DNA of 64,000 bases, taken from an uncultured Psychrobacter sp. (lineage in GTDB: Bacteria; Pseudomonadota; Gammaproteobacteria; Pseudomonadales; Moraxellaceae). Both the position numbers and the translations under genes were made by a program. The stretch lies in contig CANLXO010000009.1 in NCBI GenBank assembly GCA_947495055.1, positions 62,001 through 126,000 on the forward strand, written 5' to 3'. Below the pieces are notes generated by a model that did no database searches, was not told where the DNA came from, and saw only the letters and a list, made by a program, of their open reading frames with translations. This document shows, one piece after another, positions 41,586 to 52,244 of this stretch; position 1 is the stretch's first letter, and the number at the start of each line of letters is the position of its first letter.

Positions 41586-42773
41586 CTATTTTGTTTCGTT
41601 AAATAGTTCACGGCCGACGAGCATACGGCGAATCTCGCTCGTTCCAGCGCCAATCTCATAGAGTTTGGCATCGCGCCATAAACGTCCCAGCGGGTACTCA
41701 TTGGTATAGCCATTACCACCAAAGATTTGAATGCCCTCGCCTGCCATCCATGTCGCTTTTTCTGCGCACCAAAGAATCACACTAGCGCAGTCTTTACGTA
41801 CTTGGCGGCTGTGACCTTCGCCCTGCGTATCCAGCATATCCAAGTTCTTGCCGACCGTATATAAAAAGCTACGACCCGCCTGCAAGATAGTATACATATC
41901 CGCGACTTTACCTTGAATAAGCTGGAACTCACCGATAGCTTGTCCAAACTGCTTACGATCATGGATGTAGGGTATGACATTATCCATAACCGCTTGCATG
42001 ATGCCGATAGGGCCAGCGGCTAGTACCGCGCGCTCAAAATCTAGGCCACTCATCAAGACTTTAACGCCTTGACCAATGCCGCCCAAGATATTCTCGCTTG
42101 GCACTTTGACATTATTAAAAGTCATCTCGCCCGTATGGCTACCGCGCATGCCAAGCTTATCGAGCTTTTGCGCAGTACCAAAGCCTTCCATGCCTTTTTC
42201 AACGATAAAGGCGGTCATGCCTTTGGCGCCTAGCTCCGGATTGGTCTTGGCATAGACCACCATGACATCGGCATCAGGACCGTTGGTAATCCACATCTTG
42301 CTACCATTTAAGATATAGTTGCCGTCTTTTTCTTCAGCTTTAAGTTTCATGCTGACAACATCGGAGCCTGCGCCCGTCTCACTCATGGCGAGCGCGCCGA
42401 TAAACTCACCGCTGATAAGCTTAGGCAAAAACTTCTGCTTTTGCGCCTCATTTCCGTTACGTTTGATCTGGTTGATACACAAATTTGAGTGCGCGCCATA
42501 GCTTAGACCTATGGAGGCTGAAGCGCGGCTGATTTCCTCTAATGCAACCATGTGCGCCACATAACCCATGTCTGAGCCGCCATACTCTTCGGGTACCGTG
42601 ATACCATGCAGGCCGACATCACCCATTTTTTCCCATAGATCCATAGGGAACTCATCACTGCTGTCAATCTCGCCTGCCCGTGGGGCGATTTCTTTTTCTG
42701 CGAACGCTCTGATGACATCACGTAGCGCGTCAATATCTTCACCAAGCTGAAAATCTAATCCAAGTAAACTCAT
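41586..42773 (-). CDS. liuA: isovaleryl-CoA dehydrogenase
   Basis: An FAD enzyme oxidising isovaleryl-CoA to 3-methylcrotonyl-CoA in leucine breakdown. Acyl-CoA dehydrogenase blocks are [63 protein letters not shown] and [33 protein letters not shown]. The glutamate in [13 protein letters not shown] is the base position characteristic of isovaleryl-CoA dehydrogenases, as opposed to most short-chain enzymes. It is the last gene of the liu operon, 44 bp after HMG-CoA lyase. Confidence 0.93.
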   Translation of the reverse strand: MSLLGLDFQLGEDIDALRDVIRAFAEKEIAPRAGEIDSSDEFPMDLWEKMGDVGLHGITVPEEYGGSDMGYVAHMVALEEISRASASIGLSYGAHSNLCINQIKRNGNEAQKQKFLPKLISGEFIGALAMSETGAGSDVVSMKLKAEEKDGNYILNGSKMWITNGPDADVMVVYAKTNPELGAKGMTAFIVEKGMEGFGTAQKLDKLGMRGSHTGEMTFNNVKVPSENILGGIGQGVKVLMSGLDFERAVLAAGPIGIMQAVMDNVIPYIHDRKQFGQAIGEFQLIQGKVADMYTILQAGRSFLYTVGKNLDMLDTQGEGHSRQVRKDCASVILWCAEKATWMAGEGIQIFGGNGYTNEYPLGRLWRDAKLYEIGAGTSEIRRMLVGRELFNETK

Positions 42774-42817
42774 AATCTTTCCTTGTGTTTAATTTTAAAT
42801 ATGTAGACTAAAATGTA

Positions 42818-43738
42818 TTAAGAGGCACGTTTATTTATAATAGCTCGCGCCACGTTTGAGTCGTTACGGCGACCTAAGAATGTACTAATACGCTCGCCTG
42901 CCACTACTAACTTTTCCAAATCGATACCTGTTGTGATGCCCATGCCATGGAGCATATAAACCACGTCCTCTGTCGCCACATTACCCGTTGCGCCTTTGGC
43001 ATACGGACAACCGCCAAGACCTGCCACAGACGTATCAAACTCGCTAATACCAAGCTCAAGCGCCGCCAAAGTATTGCTCAATGCCTGACCGTAAGTGTCA
43101 TGAAAGTGGCCAGATATTTTTGCGACATCAATATATTCAAAGGCCGCTTGAAGGGCGCGCTGAACTTTGAGCGGAGTACCAACACCGATCGTATCGGCGA
43201 TACCGATTTGTTCTGCGCCGATCTCGACCATACGTTTGGTGACGTAAGCTACCTGGCTTGGGTCAATCTCGCCTTCATAAGGACAGCCCACGGTACAAGA
43301 GATGACGCCGCGCACTTTGATACCGTTTTGCTTGGCTGCAACGACTACAGGCGCAAAACGCTCAATACTCTCATCGATACTACAGTTGATGTTTTTTTGG
43401 CTAAAGGTCTCACTCGCTGAACCGAAAATCACTACTTCATCAGGATGGTAGGTGAGCGCATTATCAAAGCCGCGCATATTGGGCACCAGCACCGAATAAA
43501 TAACGTCTCCACGCCGCGTATCTGACAGTGCCGTCATCAAATCCCTGTTATCACCCATTTGCGGCACCCATTTAGGCGAGACAAAACTGGTAGCCTCTAA
43601 CTTCTTGACGCCTGCGGCTATTAGATCGTTAATCAAAGCTTGCTTAACCGCCGTCGGCACCGTCGCTGACTCATTTTGTAAGCCATCACGAGGACTAACA
43701 TCAACGATGCGGACATGATCTGGGTATAAGTTACTCAT
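42818..43738 (-). CDS. liuE: hydroxymethylglutaryl-CoA lyase
   Basis: It cleaves HMG-CoA to acetoacetate and acetyl-CoA, the last step of leucine catabolism. The TIM-barrel start VDVSPRDGLQNE with metal-binding Asp, the SGHFHDTYGQALSN histidines and the catalytic cysteine loop GLGGCPYAKGATGN are all present. I choose the ATG at 43738 because aggatgg is well spaced; the ATG at 43747 lacks a ribosome binding site. It lies 33 bp after the MCC alpha gene. Confidence 0.94.
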   Translation of the reverse strand: MSNLYPDHVRIVDVSPRDGLQNESATVPTAVKQALINDLIAAGVKKLEATSFVSPKWVPQMGDNRDLMTALSDTRRGDVIYSVLVPNMRGFDNALTYHPDEVVIFGSASETFSQKNINCSIDESIERFAPVVVAAKQNGIKVRGVISCTVGCPYEGEIDPSQVAYVTKRMVEIGAEQIGIADTIGVGTPLKVQRALQAAFEYIDVAKISGHFHDTYGQALSNTLAALELGISEFDTSVAGLGGCPYAKGATGNVATEDVVYMLHGMGITTGIDLEKLVVAGERISTFLGRRNDSNVARAIINKRAS

Positions 43739-43771
43739 AAGTGCCATCCTATTTTTTAAATATTGGCCTTT

Positions 43772-45892
43772 TTATTCATCAGACGCGCTGTCGATACGTA
43801 GAAGCTCATCGCCATCTGCGACCAGATCGCCTGCGCCAAATAGCAATTCGGCGACCACGCCATCGGTTGGCGCGGTAATAGTATGCTCAATCTTCATCGC
43901 TTCGATAACAGCAAGTGGCTCGCCTTTTTTGACACTGTCACCCACATTGACTTTGAACGCGACCACTTGACCCGGCATCGGCGACTTTAAACTGCCGACA
44001 GCAGCGCTCTCTTCGCCCGCGTAAGCCATAATATTGACAAGAGCAATTTGATCACGACCACGATCAGTAAAGACATGTACCCTCTCGTTATGTACCCAGC
44101 TTTGTGCGCTGACGCGTGCGCCATCCAGCCACAAGGTGTGATTGTGCGCGTCATTACTATTATAGCTGACCTGACCTTCAAAAACGCGGGTTAAAGACTC
44201 GGGAGCAGCTTGCTTATCATCAGCGTCTTGATCAGCGCTTTTCTCAATGGTAAGTGTAAAGCTACTGGCTTGGTCATTACCTTTAGATGTGGCGCTATTA
44301 GCTGACACATTATGCCAGTCACTAATACGAGCAACATAAGACTGCTCATTGTAGACTAAGCTAAATGAGCGCGCATAATCGGTATAAGCGCGAAAACCAG
44401 TGGGTTGACCAAAGGGATCATTGTCGTTTTGAGTGCTACTGAGTCTTGCTGAGGATTCGCCAGCGAGCTGTTGCACAATTGCAGTCGTTACTAGCGTAGA
44501 TAGCTCAAGCGGCTGCTGATCGAACAAGACGTCCGCTTCTCGCTCAATCAAAGCGGTATCGAGATTGGCTTGACTAAAGGAGTCTGTATTGATGACATAA
44601 CGCAAGAATGCCACGTTATTAGGCAGACCAACGATACGCGTTTGCCCTAATGCTTGATCCATCTTAGCTAGCGCTTGCTCGCGCGTTGGCGCATGGACGA
44701 TAAGCTTGGCAATCATAGAGTCATAGAACGGACTGATGACATCGCCTTCGCGCACGCCGTCATCGATACGCACGTCATCGATGATAAAGGTGCTGTGCTT
44801 AGGTTTTTGATAAGTAAACAGCGTCCCTGTCGCCGGCAAAAAATTATTATCAGGGTTTTCCGCGCAAATACGTGCCTCAATCGCATGACCGTTTATCGCA
44901 AGCTCTTCTTGCGATTTTGGCAGTGGTAAGCCTGCGGCAACTCGCAATTGCCATTCAACCAAATCAACGCCCGTGATCGCTTCACTGACAGGATGCTCTA
45001 CTTGCAAGCGCGTATTCATCTCCATGAAATAAAAACTCATCTCGCCACCGCGCTGCTCAACGATGAACTCAACCGTGCCCGCGCCTACGTAATCGACCGC
45101 ACGCGCCGCTTCAATCGCAGCCGTACCCATTGCCTCACGCATAGACTCATCAACGCCTGGCGCTGGCGCTTCTTCTAGCACCTTTTGATGGCGACGTTGT
45201 ACCGAGCAATCACGCTCAAATAGATGCACGTAGTTACCATGACTATCACCAAACACTTGGATCTCGATATGGCGTGGTTTGAGCGCGTATTTTTCGATGA
45301 GTACTTGATCATCACCAAAACTGGTAATGGCCTCTCGGCGGCAGGAGTCTAGCAAATCATTAAAGTCGCCACTGTTTTCGACGATGCGCATCCCTTTACC
45401 GCCGCCGCCCGCGCTGGCTTTGATAAGTATGGGATAACCAATAGCATCGGCTTTCTCTTTTAAGAATGCTGCGTCTTGATTGTCACCATGATAGCCTGGT
45501 ATTAGCGGTACGTTTGCCGCTTCCATTAAGCGCTTAGACTCAGACTTGCCGCCCATTGCCCGTATGGCATCAGCAGACGGTCCGATAAAGGCGATACCTG
45601 CATCTTGACACGCCTGCGCAAAGTCAGCGTTTTCACTCAAAAACCCGTAACCTGGGTGAATGGCCTCAGCGCCCCGATCCTTAGCAATAGCGATAATTTC
45701 ATCGCCTTTGAGATAGCTATCTTTAGGGGCTGAACCGCCTAAATAAATAGCTTCATCACAGACAGACACGTGCTTGGCATGTCGATCCGCATCAGAGTAG
45801 ACGGCAACGGTGCGGACGCCTAAGCGCTTAGCAGTCGCCGCAACACGGCAAGCAATCTCGCCACGGTTGGCGATAAGAATCTTTGAAAACAT
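43772..45892 (-). CDS. liuD: 3-methylcrotonyl-CoA carboxylase, alpha (biotin) subunit
   Basis: 706 aa. The biotin carboxylase half (FSKILIANRGEIACRV, KASAGGGGKGMRIV, FMEMNTRLQVEHPVSEAITG) is followed by a BT-like linker domain and a biotinyl carrier domain with EAMKIEHT, biotin-lysine K667. It carboxylates 3-methylcrotonyl-CoA together with the beta subunit encoded upstream in the operon. Its neighbours distinguish it from propionyl-CoA or acetyl-CoA carboxylase subunits. It should be biotinylated by the BirA encoded nearby. Confidence 0.94.
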   Translation of the reverse strand: MFSKILIANRGEIACRVAATAKRLGVRTVAVYSDADRHAKHVSVCDEAIYLGGSAPKDSYLKGDEIIAIAKDRGAEAIHPGYGFLSENADFAQACQDAGIAFIGPSADAIRAMGGKSESKRLMEAANVPLIPGYHGDNQDAAFLKEKADAIGYPILIKASAGGGGKGMRIVENSGDFNDLLDSCRREAITSFGDDQVLIEKYALKPRHIEIQVFGDSHGNYVHLFERDCSVQRRHQKVLEEAPAPGVDESMREAMGTAAIEAARAVDYVGAGTVEFIVEQRGGEMSFYFMEMNTRLQVEHPVSEAITGVDLVEWQLRVAAGLPLPKSQEELAINGHAIEARICAENPDNNFLPATGTLFTYQKPKHSTFIIDDVRIDDGVREGDVISPFYDSMIAKLIVHAPTREQALAKMDQALGQTRIVGLPNNVAFLRYVINTDSFSQANLDTALIEREADVLFDQQPLELSTLVTTAIVQQLAGESSARLSSTQNDNDPFGQPTGFRAYTDYARSFSLVYNEQSYVARISDWHNVSANSATSKGNDQASSFTLTIEKSADQDADDKQAAPESLTRVFEGQVSYNSNDAHNHTLWLDGARVSAQSWVHNERVHVFTDRGRDQIALVNIMAYAGEESAAVGSLKSPMPGQVVAFKVNVGDSVKKGEPLAVIEAMKIEHTITAPTDGVVAELLFGAGDLVADGDELLRIDSASDE

Positions 45893-46019
45893 AGCTATCC
45901 TTGTCTTTGCCTTTTAGTTCTATGATAACTTCTATACTTACTTAAGCCCGCTTTGTTAAGCTGAGCTTAGAGGATTAGTATAAGAGTCCTTAATTATAGG
46001 GTTAGTTGTTATATATTTA

Positions 46020-46066
46020 TTTGCTAGATACTTAATTTGCTAGATACCTATTCGCTAGATGCGTAG
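46020..46066. repeat. 16-bp tandem repeat, about three units
   Basis: Units tttgctagatacttaa, tttgctagatacctat and tcgctagatgcgtag follow each other in the liuC-liuD gap. The second and third diverge slightly. Confidence 0.8.
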
Positions 46067-46069
46067 TTA

Positions 46070-46858
46070 TCAGCTGAGCCAATCAGGCTTACGCTTATTC
46101 AAAAAGGCTTGTACGCCTTCCTTTCCTTGCTCTGACGACCGAATATCAGCGATATCTTTTACCGTATCAGCGATTAATTCATCGTCTATTGTCTCGCCAG
46201 CGATATCATGCAAAAGTCGCTTGCAAGTCTTGACCGCATCAGGGCTATTATTGACAATCTTGGCGCATATTGCAGCCACTCTATTTTGCAACTCGTCCTC
46301 ATTAACGCGCTCATGAATAAAGCCAAGTTGACGCGCTTTTTTGGCATCGAACACTTCAGCCGTTAAGAAATAACGCTGCGAGGCACGCGCGCCCAAAGCT
46401 CGTATGACATAAGGGCTAATCGTTGCAGGCGCTAAACCTAAACGTACTTCACTTAAGCAAAAATTAGCGATTTTGACTGCGATAGCCACATCACATACTG
46501 CAACCAAACCCATACCACCCGCATAAACATCGCCTTGAATAGCGGCAATGGTAGGTTTAGGACACTCGTAAATCGTTTTGAGCATTTGCGCGAGTTTATC
46601 GGCATCGGCTAGATTTTCATCATAGTCGTAATCTGCCATAGCGCGCATCCAGTTTAGATCCGCGCCCGCGCAAAACGCCTTGCCTGCTGCCGCTAAAGTG
46701 ATAACGCGAACCTCGTCGCTTTGACCCAATTGCTTAAACACAGCTGTTAATTCGCTAATCATCTCATCATTAAAAGCATTGCGAATCTCAGGACGATTTA
46801 AGGTTACGGTTGCGATATAGTTTTCTGTGGTTACTAGTAGATTTTTATAATTATTCAT
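46070..46858 (-). CDS. liuC: methylglutaconyl-CoA hydratase (enoyl-CoA hydratase family)
   Basis: 262 aa, crotonase fold. The oxyanion-hole segments are GKAFCAGADLNWM and GDVYAGGMGLVAVCDVAIA, and the FCLSEVRLGLAPATISPYV block, with Glu, matches LiuC-type hydratases. It should hydrate 3-methylglutaconyl-CoA to HMG-CoA, between the carboxylase and lyase steps. It sits between the two carboxylase subunit genes, the usual order in liu clusters. A 171-bp palindromic element lies just upstream. Confidence 0.9.
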   Translation of the reverse strand: MNNYKNLLVTTENYIATVTLNRPEIRNAFNDEMISELTAVFKQLGQSDEVRVITLAAAGKAFCAGADLNWMRAMADYDYDENLADADKLAQMLKTIYECPKPTIAAIQGDVYAGGMGLVAVCDVAIAVKIANFCLSEVRLGLAPATISPYVIRALGARASQRYFLTAEVFDAKKARQLGFIHERVNEDELQNRVAAICAKIVNNSPDAVKTCKRLLHDIAGETIDDELIADTVKDIADIRSSEQGKEGVQAFLNKRKPDWLS

Positions 46859-46934
46859 ATATGTTTGTTCCTGTTTGTCATGCTTTTGTGACGTTGGTTC
46901 TGACTTAGCGCTCTTACTAATTCCGTGAAGAGTG

Positions 46935-47105
46935 GTAGGGTTGGTTAGTTTTTAAAATTCTTATGGAGAATGCAGGTAAAAACTAACCCACCGTATTGTC
47001 TTACTCTAATAGAAAATCTTATTCAAAAGATTTTCCTTGCAAGCTTAACGAAGCAGTGCTTCGTTTTTACAGCTTTCAGGTTACGCATTCGCTAGCCCAC
47101 CCTAC
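46935..47105. repeat. 171-bp MITE-like palindromic element inside the liu operon
   Basis: The ends GTAGGGTTGGTTAG and GCTAGCCCACCCTAC are imperfect inverted repeats with the same GTAGGGT head as the REP elements at 26.8-28.4 kb. Inside are three further stems: ggttagttttt/aaaaactaacc (46943-46988), gaaaatctt/aagattttc (47012-47035) and aacgaagca/tgcttcgtt (47047-47065). It fills most of the liuB-liuC gap. Confidence 0.7.
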
Positions 47106-47120
47106 ACAAAACATATCAAC

Positions 47121-48731
47121 CTACATTCTAAAGACACCAAACGTCGTCTCTTCTATCGGGGCGTTGTGCGCAGCACTCAGTCCAAGCGCCAATACCTTGC
47201 GCGTATCAGCAGGATCAATCACCCCATCATCCCAAAGCCGTGCAGTGGCATAATAAGGATGGCCTTGCTCCTCATACATATCGCGAATCGGCGCTTTAAA
47301 GGCTTCTTCGTCAGCTTCGCTCCATGCCTCGCCTTTGCGCTCAAAATTATCGCGCTTGACCGTTGCCAGTACTGAGGCCGCTTGCTCGCCGCCCATGACT
47401 GAAATACGAGCATTAGGCCACATCCACAAAAAGCGCGGACTATAGGCGCGGCCACACATACCATAGTTCCCTGCACCAAACGAGCCACCAACGATAACGG
47501 TAAATTTGGGCACTTTGGCATTGGCAACAGCCATGACCATCTTGGCACCATGACGGGCAATACCTTCGTTTTCGTACTTGCGCCCAACCATAAAGCCTGT
47601 GATATTTTGCAAAAACACGAGTGGGATTTTACGCTTACAGCACAGCTCAATAAAGTGCGTGCTCTTTTGCGCCGACTCGCTAAACAAAATGCCGTTGTTG
47701 GCGATGATACCAACGGGCATCCCTTCGATATGGGCAAAACCGCAAATGATAGTCGTAGCAAAACGTGCTTTGAATTCATCAAACGCACTGTCATCGACGA
47801 TGCGAGCGATGATTTCTCTGACATCAAAAGGTTTACGCTTATCCGTTGGAATAATGCCGTATAGCTCTTTGGCGTCATAACGCGGTGGGCGCGGCGTGAT
47901 TTGATTAGGAATGACCTTGGCATCGCGGTTTAAGTGACCGACGATATCGCGCGCTATAGATAAAGCATGAGTATCGTTTTGCGCGAGATAGTCGACCACC
48001 CCTGATAGACGCGTATGTACGTCACCGCCGCCTAAATCCTCAGCACTGACCTCCTCGCCTGTCGCCGCTTTGACCAGTGGTGGTCCGCCTAAAAAGATCG
48101 TGCCTTGATCTTTAACAATGATAGATTCATCACTCATTGCGGGCACATAAGCGCCGCCTGCAGTACAGCTGCCCATGACCACTGCAATCTGCGGAATCCC
48201 TGCGGCACTTAGATTGGCCTGATTAAAAAAGATACGCCCAAAGTCATCTTTATCAGGGAAAACTTCGTCTTGATTGGGTAAGTTCGCGCCGCCTGAGTCA
48301 ACGAGATAGACACAAGGCAGATGGTTTTCTTGCGCAATCTCTTGCGCGCGCAAATGCTTTTTGACCGTCATAGGATAATAAGTACCGCCTTTGACGGTGG
48401 CATCATTACAGACGATCATGCACTCAATACCATTGATACGACCAATACCTGCGATCACACCAGCGGCTGGGATATCCTCGCCATACATATCATGCGCCGC
48501 CATCGGGGCGACTTCTAAGAACGGCGTACCAACATCAAGCAAGCGCTCAACACGCTCACGGGGCAACAGTTTACCGCGTGCTAAATGCTTGGCACGTGCA
48601 CGCTCTGAGCCGCCTTTTGCAACTTTATTTAGATGCTCATACAGATCGTCAACGATGACTTGCATAGCCTCGCGGTTTTGTTGAAACTCGCTGGCGTTTG
48701 GACTCAATTTACTGGTGATTATAGCGCTCAT
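47121..48731 (-). CDS. liuB: 3-methylcrotonyl-CoA carboxylase, beta (carboxyltransferase) subunit
   Basis: 536 aa. Carboxyltransferase domains include [56 protein letters not shown] and [23 protein letters not shown], with the C-terminal [32 protein letters not shown]. This pattern is the methylcrotonyl/geranyl type rather than propionyl. The start at 48731 has an agggatg; an ATG at 48755 has none. It pairs with the alpha subunit two genes downstream. Confidence 0.94.
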   Translation of the reverse strand: MSAIITSKLSPNASEFQQNREAMQVIVDDLYEHLNKVAKGGSERARAKHLARGKLLPRERVERLLDVGTPFLEVAPMAAHDMYGEDIPAAGVIAGIGRINGIECMIVCNDATVKGGTYYPMTVKKHLRAQEIAQENHLPCVYLVDSGGANLPNQDEVFPDKDDFGRIFFNQANLSAAGIPQIAVVMGSCTAGGAYVPAMSDESIIVKDQGTIFLGGPPLVKAATGEEVSAEDLGGGDVHTRLSGVVDYLAQNDTHALSIARDIVGHLNRDAKVIPNQITPRPPRYDAKELYGIIPTDKRKPFDVREIIARIVDDSAFDEFKARFATTIICGFAHIEGMPVGIIANNGILFSESAQKSTHFIELCCKRKIPLVFLQNITGFMVGRKYENEGIARHGAKMVMAVANAKVPKFTVIVGGSFGAGNYGMCGRAYSPRFLWMWPNARISVMGGEQAASVLATVKRDNFERKGEAWSEADEEAFKAPIRDMYEEQGHPYYATARLWDDGVIDPADTRKVLALGLSAAHNAPIEETTFGVFRM

Positions 48732-48840
48732 GACATCCCTTTTTATAATAGGCATTTATACTTATACTTGCTATTTGACAACTTTCTATTTAATAGCTTC
48801 TTACTTAAAAACTGAGTACTTAGATAATTAATATATAGAT

Positions 48841-48870
48841 ACTTAATACATAGCTAGTTAATACATAGCA
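48841..48870. repeat. 15-bp tandem duplication
   Basis: acttaatacatagct and agttaatacatagca are adjacent and share 13 of 15 bases. They lie in the gap between the acyl-CoA synthetase and liuB. Confidence 0.7.
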
Positions 48871-48904
48871 GTGTTCTGCTTTTATATTTAGCCGTGATTA
48901 GCCG

Positions 48905-50662
48905 TTACTCTAAACCCAACTCAGTGACCATCTCTTCGATGATTTTATACTTCTGGATTTTACCGGTAATAGTCATCGGGTACTCTTCAACGAAACGATA
49001 GTAGGTCGGTATTTTATAATGAGCAATATTGTTGCGGCAGAACTCTTTGACCTCATCTTCAGTTAAGCAATCAGGCTCTTTTGGAATGATCAAAGCCGCT
49101 AACACCTCGCCATAACGCTTATCAGGAATGCCGACGACTTGTACATCGCGGATCTTGGGATGACGATACAGATAGTTTTCGATCTCGACAGGATAGATAT
49201 TCTCGCCGCCGCGAATGACCATATCTTTACTACGACCGACGACTTTGACATAGCCATCCTCATCCATCGTCGCTAAATCACCCGTGTGCATCCAGCCGTC
49301 TTGAATGGCCTCGCGAGTCTTAAAGCGGCTGCCCCAATAGCCTTTCATGACCGAATAGCCACGCGTCAACAGCTCCCCTGTCTCCCCTAACGGCACAATC
49401 TCGCCCGTTTCGGTATCGACAACTTTGACCTCAAGAGCGGGCTGAACCAAACCGACAGTTGAGACTTGCTTTTCAAGCGGGGTATGTTTGTTAGTCTGAC
49501 AGGACACAGGGCTGGTTTCGGTCATGCCATAAGCAATAGTAACCTCATCCATGTGCATCTCATCGATAACGCGGCGCATGACCTCAATTGGGCAACTAGA
49601 GCCTGCCATAATACCCGTGCGTAGCGTGGATAAGTCGTATTGCGCAAAATCAGGATGATCAAGCATAGCGATAAACATCGTTGGCACGCCATGCAGCGCG
49701 GTGCACTTCTCAGCCTGCACCGCCTCTAATACGCTAAGCGGCTCAAAGCCATCATTAGGATAAACGATACAGCCGCCATGAGTGAGAATGGCTAGGTTAC
49801 CAAGCACCATACCAAAGCAGTGATAAAGCGGAACGGGAATGCACAAGATATCATCGAAGGTGAGATTCATCGCCTCACCGATAAAGTAGCCGTTATTAAG
49901 AATATTGCGGTGCGTTAAGGTCGCGCCTTTCGGTGTACCTGTCGTGCCGCTGGTGAATTGCACATTGATCGCGTCAGTGTTTTTGAGCTGAGCTTGGCGC
50001 TCGGCAATACGCGGATCATTGGCGTCGCCTTCACTCATCCAGTCAGAAAACTTTTGCATATAATCAAAGTTGTCATCATTGCCCGGCTCATCAATCCAGA
50101 TAATACGCTCAATCGTTGGAATCTCAACCAAATCAAGCTGATTATAAGTCTTGTGATAGATCTCAGGACACAGCTCGCGTACCATTTGCGCATAGTCGCT
50201 GCTTTTGAAATGGCGCATAAGTACCAGCGCCGAACAGCCTAATTTATTGAGTGAGTATTGCAGCTCAAAGGTGCGGTAAGCGGGGTTAATATTGACAAGG
50301 ACGATACCCACTTTGGCGGTCGCCAATTGCATCAGTAGCCACTCGCTATTGTTATGCGACCAGATGCCGATACGATCGCCAATCTCAAGCCCCATCTCTA
50401 TGATGGCGCTTGCCAGCTGATTGACCTTCTGTTGTAGCTCTTTGTAGGTCCAGCGGATATTTTGATGCGAGGAAATCAGCGCCATACGATCAGGATACTT
50501 GTCAGCAATAGCATCAAAAAAGTCACCAATAGTCGCCTCAATAAGCGGCACATCAGGGCCTTTATCGTAGCTCTCAGTGAGCGGAGCATTCGCCGAGCGC
50601 TCGCCCATGTTTATGCTTGGGACATTATTAAGAATAGTATCAAAATTAGGAGTTTGAGTCAT
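48905..50662 (-). CDS. AMP-dependent acyl-CoA synthetase
   Basis: 585 aa. It has the adenylate-forming motif [18 protein letters not shown], the [13 protein letters not shown] block, [35 protein letters not shown], and the C-terminal catalytic lysine region [11 protein letters not shown]. As first gene of the liu operon it probably activates isovalerate, another short or medium branched acid, or a fatty acid. It is shorter than acetoacetyl-CoA synthetases (about 650 aa) and lacks their features. The exact substrate is inference from context. Confidence 0.85.
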   Translation of the reverse strand: MTQTPNFDTILNNVPSINMGERSANAPLTESYDKGPDVPLIEATIGDFFDAIADKYPDRMALISSHQNIRWTYKELQQKVNQLASAIIEMGLEIGDRIGIWSHNNSEWLLMQLATAKVGIVLVNINPAYRTFELQYSLNKLGCSALVLMRHFKSSDYAQMVRELCPEIYHKTYNQLDLVEIPTIERIIWIDEPGNDDNFDYMQKFSDWMSEGDANDPRIAERQAQLKNTDAINVQFTSGTTGTPKGATLTHRNILNNGYFIGEAMNLTFDDILCIPVPLYHCFGMVLGNLAILTHGGCIVYPNDGFEPLSVLEAVQAEKCTALHGVPTMFIAMLDHPDFAQYDLSTLRTGIMAGSSCPIEVMRRVIDEMHMDEVTIAYGMTETSPVSCQTNKHTPLEKQVSTVGLVQPALEVKVVDTETGEIVPLGETGELLTRGYSVMKGYWGSRFKTREAIQDGWMHTGDLATMDEDGYVKVVGRSKDMVIRGGENIYPVEIENYLYRHPKIRDVQVVGIPDKRYGEVLAALIIPKEPDCLTEDEVKEFCRNNIAHYKIPTYYRFVEEYPMTITGKIQKYKIIEEMVTELGLE

Positions 50663-50745
50663 AACGAGTCCTTTCGTTGTGCTTATCTGTAGAATCTATA
50701 AGCTATTGCTAATAGAACATATATTCCACAGCTTTGTCTACCACT

Positions 50746-50775
50746 ACTATAGCGCCTTCATTCAAGACTTGTCAA
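50746..50775 (-). promoter_or_regulatory. sigma70 promoter of the liu operon
   Basis: On the minus strand a perfect TTGACA (50770-50775) is separated by 18 bp from TATAGT (50746-50751). The predicted start near 50739 leaves a leader of about 75 nt before the acyl-CoA synthetase ATG. Confidence 0.7.
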
Positions 50776-50782
50776 TAATACC

Positions 50783-50808
50783 GATACGGTACGTATCATT
50801 TAAATGAT
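50783..50808. promoter_or_regulatory. two palindromes upstream of the liu promoter, candidate operator
   Basis: GATACG-GTA-CGTATC (50783-50797) and ATCATTTAAATGAT (50795-50808) abut each other. They lie just upstream of the -35, about 45-70 bp before the predicted transcript start, a usual activator position. No regulator gene lies in the neighbourhood. The motif does not match the LiuR site as I remember it. Confidence 0.5.
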
Positions 50809-50819
50809 TTAAGCTTTAG

Positions 50820-52064
50820 CTAGGGTTTGATGACTACAGGGGCCTTGATAGTCACTGTGGCGCTCACCTTATTGTCCTTGATCAAATCCATGACCAGCTC
50901 GTCCTCGCTCTCAGTGGTAACCTGCCAGTTGCCATCAGCTTGCGGCGTGCCTACGACCATGACCGAGATGGCTTTATTTTTGAGACGTATCATAGGTGGT
51001 TTGTGCTCATAACCGCTATGATCAGTACCCAAAATATCATCTGCAATCGTTGCCGCTTGCGCTCGTAATGGTGCGACATAGCGACAGGCGACCCCATCGA
51101 TTGACATACAATCACCGATAGCATAAATAGGGTTTGACTGAATTTGGCTTGATTGAGCTTGCAACGTTGAGGCGTCAACGACGATACCCGTACGGCGATC
51201 AAACTCGATGCCTGCTGCAGCGGGCAACTTGTCATCAACAATGAGACCGGTACTGGCAATCACGTGATCGACGATCAGGCTAGTAGGTTGGTTTTCTGTA
51301 GACTCGCTGTTGTTTTTTAAAGACTCATAACTAAGCGTCAGCGTGTCATCATCGTTACGATTAACATTTGTGACTTGATAACCGCCCAAAAACTGTATGC
51401 CTTGCGACTCTATCGCTTTGGCAATACGCGCGGTAGCCTTTGCAGGTAGCATTTGCGCAAGTGGGGCATCGTTTAGATCAAGCAAAGTCACCTTATGACC
51501 TGCTTTTAACAAGTCCTCTGCGATCTCAGTGCCCACCATGCCAGCACCAACGATAGCAACGCGTTGACTGCCCAATCCCAGCTTTTCTTGCAACTGCCCA
51601 AAGCGCTCGATGTGATTGACATGCCAGACTAAATTCTCAGGCAAACTCTTGGGGAAGATAGGATGCGCGCCCATAGCTAGCACCAGCTTGTCATACCCCA
51701 ACGTGGCATAAGCCATGTTAGCAGGGTCTGAGCGCGTGGCGGAGACCAGATGCAACTGCTGAGCGGCTGCGTCGATATCGCTGACTTGCGTATCAGCGAG
51801 CAAAGTTATATTAGCGGTTTTTGCAGCATCAGCGCCTGTTGCCCGCACCAAATCTGCTACGCGTTTGTTTTGACTGATTGCCATCGTTAGCATAGGTTTG
51901 TGATAGCGATCGCCGCTATCGGCGGTGATTAAGGTGATTGGGATGTCCTTATCTTTACTACGAATCGCATCAATCACATGCCAGCCTGCGAGGCCTGCAC
52001 CGATAATAACCACGCCATTTTCGTCAAAGGACGTTTTTGCAGTCACTGTATTTTGCTCTGTCAT
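50820..52064 (-). CDS. FAD/NAD(P)-dependent oxidoreductase, rubredoxin reductase (RubB)-like
   Basis: 414 aa. It has an N-terminal FAD Rossmann motif (VVIIGAGLAGWHVIDAIR), a second NAD-binding motif (RVAIVGAGMVGTEIAEDLLKAGHKVTLLDLN) and the FAD motif IYAIGDCMSIDGV. The family includes rubredoxin-NAD+ reductases that feed electrons to alkane hydroxylases in related Acinetobacter. No rubredoxin is encoded beside it, so the partner is unknown. It ends 11 bp before the liu palindromes; it is on the same strand but probably a separate transcript. Confidence 0.8.
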   Translation of the reverse strand: MTEQNTVTAKTSFDENGVVIIGAGLAGWHVIDAIRSKDKDIPITLITADSGDRYHKPMLTMAISQNKRVADLVRATGADAAKTANITLLADTQVSDIDAAAQQLHLVSATRSDPANMAYATLGYDKLVLAMGAHPIFPKSLPENLVWHVNHIERFGQLQEKLGLGSQRVAIVGAGMVGTEIAEDLLKAGHKVTLLDLNDAPLAQMLPAKATARIAKAIESQGIQFLGGYQVTNVNRNDDDTLTLSYESLKNNSESTENQPTSLIVDHVIASTGLIVDDKLPAAAGIEFDRRTGIVVDASTLQAQSSQIQSNPIYAIGDCMSIDGVACRYVAPLRAQAATIADDILGTDHSGYEHKPPMIRLKNKAISVMVVGTPQADGNWQVTTESEDELVMDLIKDNKVSATVTIKAPVVIKP

Positions 52065-52196
52065 ATAAGCTCCGATTTGCTCAAATATTCTTTATCGTAA
52101 ATTTGCAAGTATGATAACCATTGTAACAACAAACCAAGAACACTTGTAAGCTCAAATCATCTCTGCAAAAGATAAATGTAAAAACCTTTTAAACAT

Positions 52197-52222
52197 AAAA
52201 AAACGCCCTTTTTAGGACGTTT
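52197..52222 (-). terminator. terminator of the gltIJKL operon
   Basis: On the minus strand aaacgtcc and gggcgttt pair (one G:U) and are followed by a T-run, just after the gltL stop. Confidence 0.8.
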
Positions 52223-52244
52223 TAAATAATGCTTATCATCATAA

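Noticed and set aside
47219..47923. 234-codon open frame on the minus strand
   Set aside because: It is an out-of-frame overlap of liuB, and the carboxyltransferase motifs are all in the other frame.
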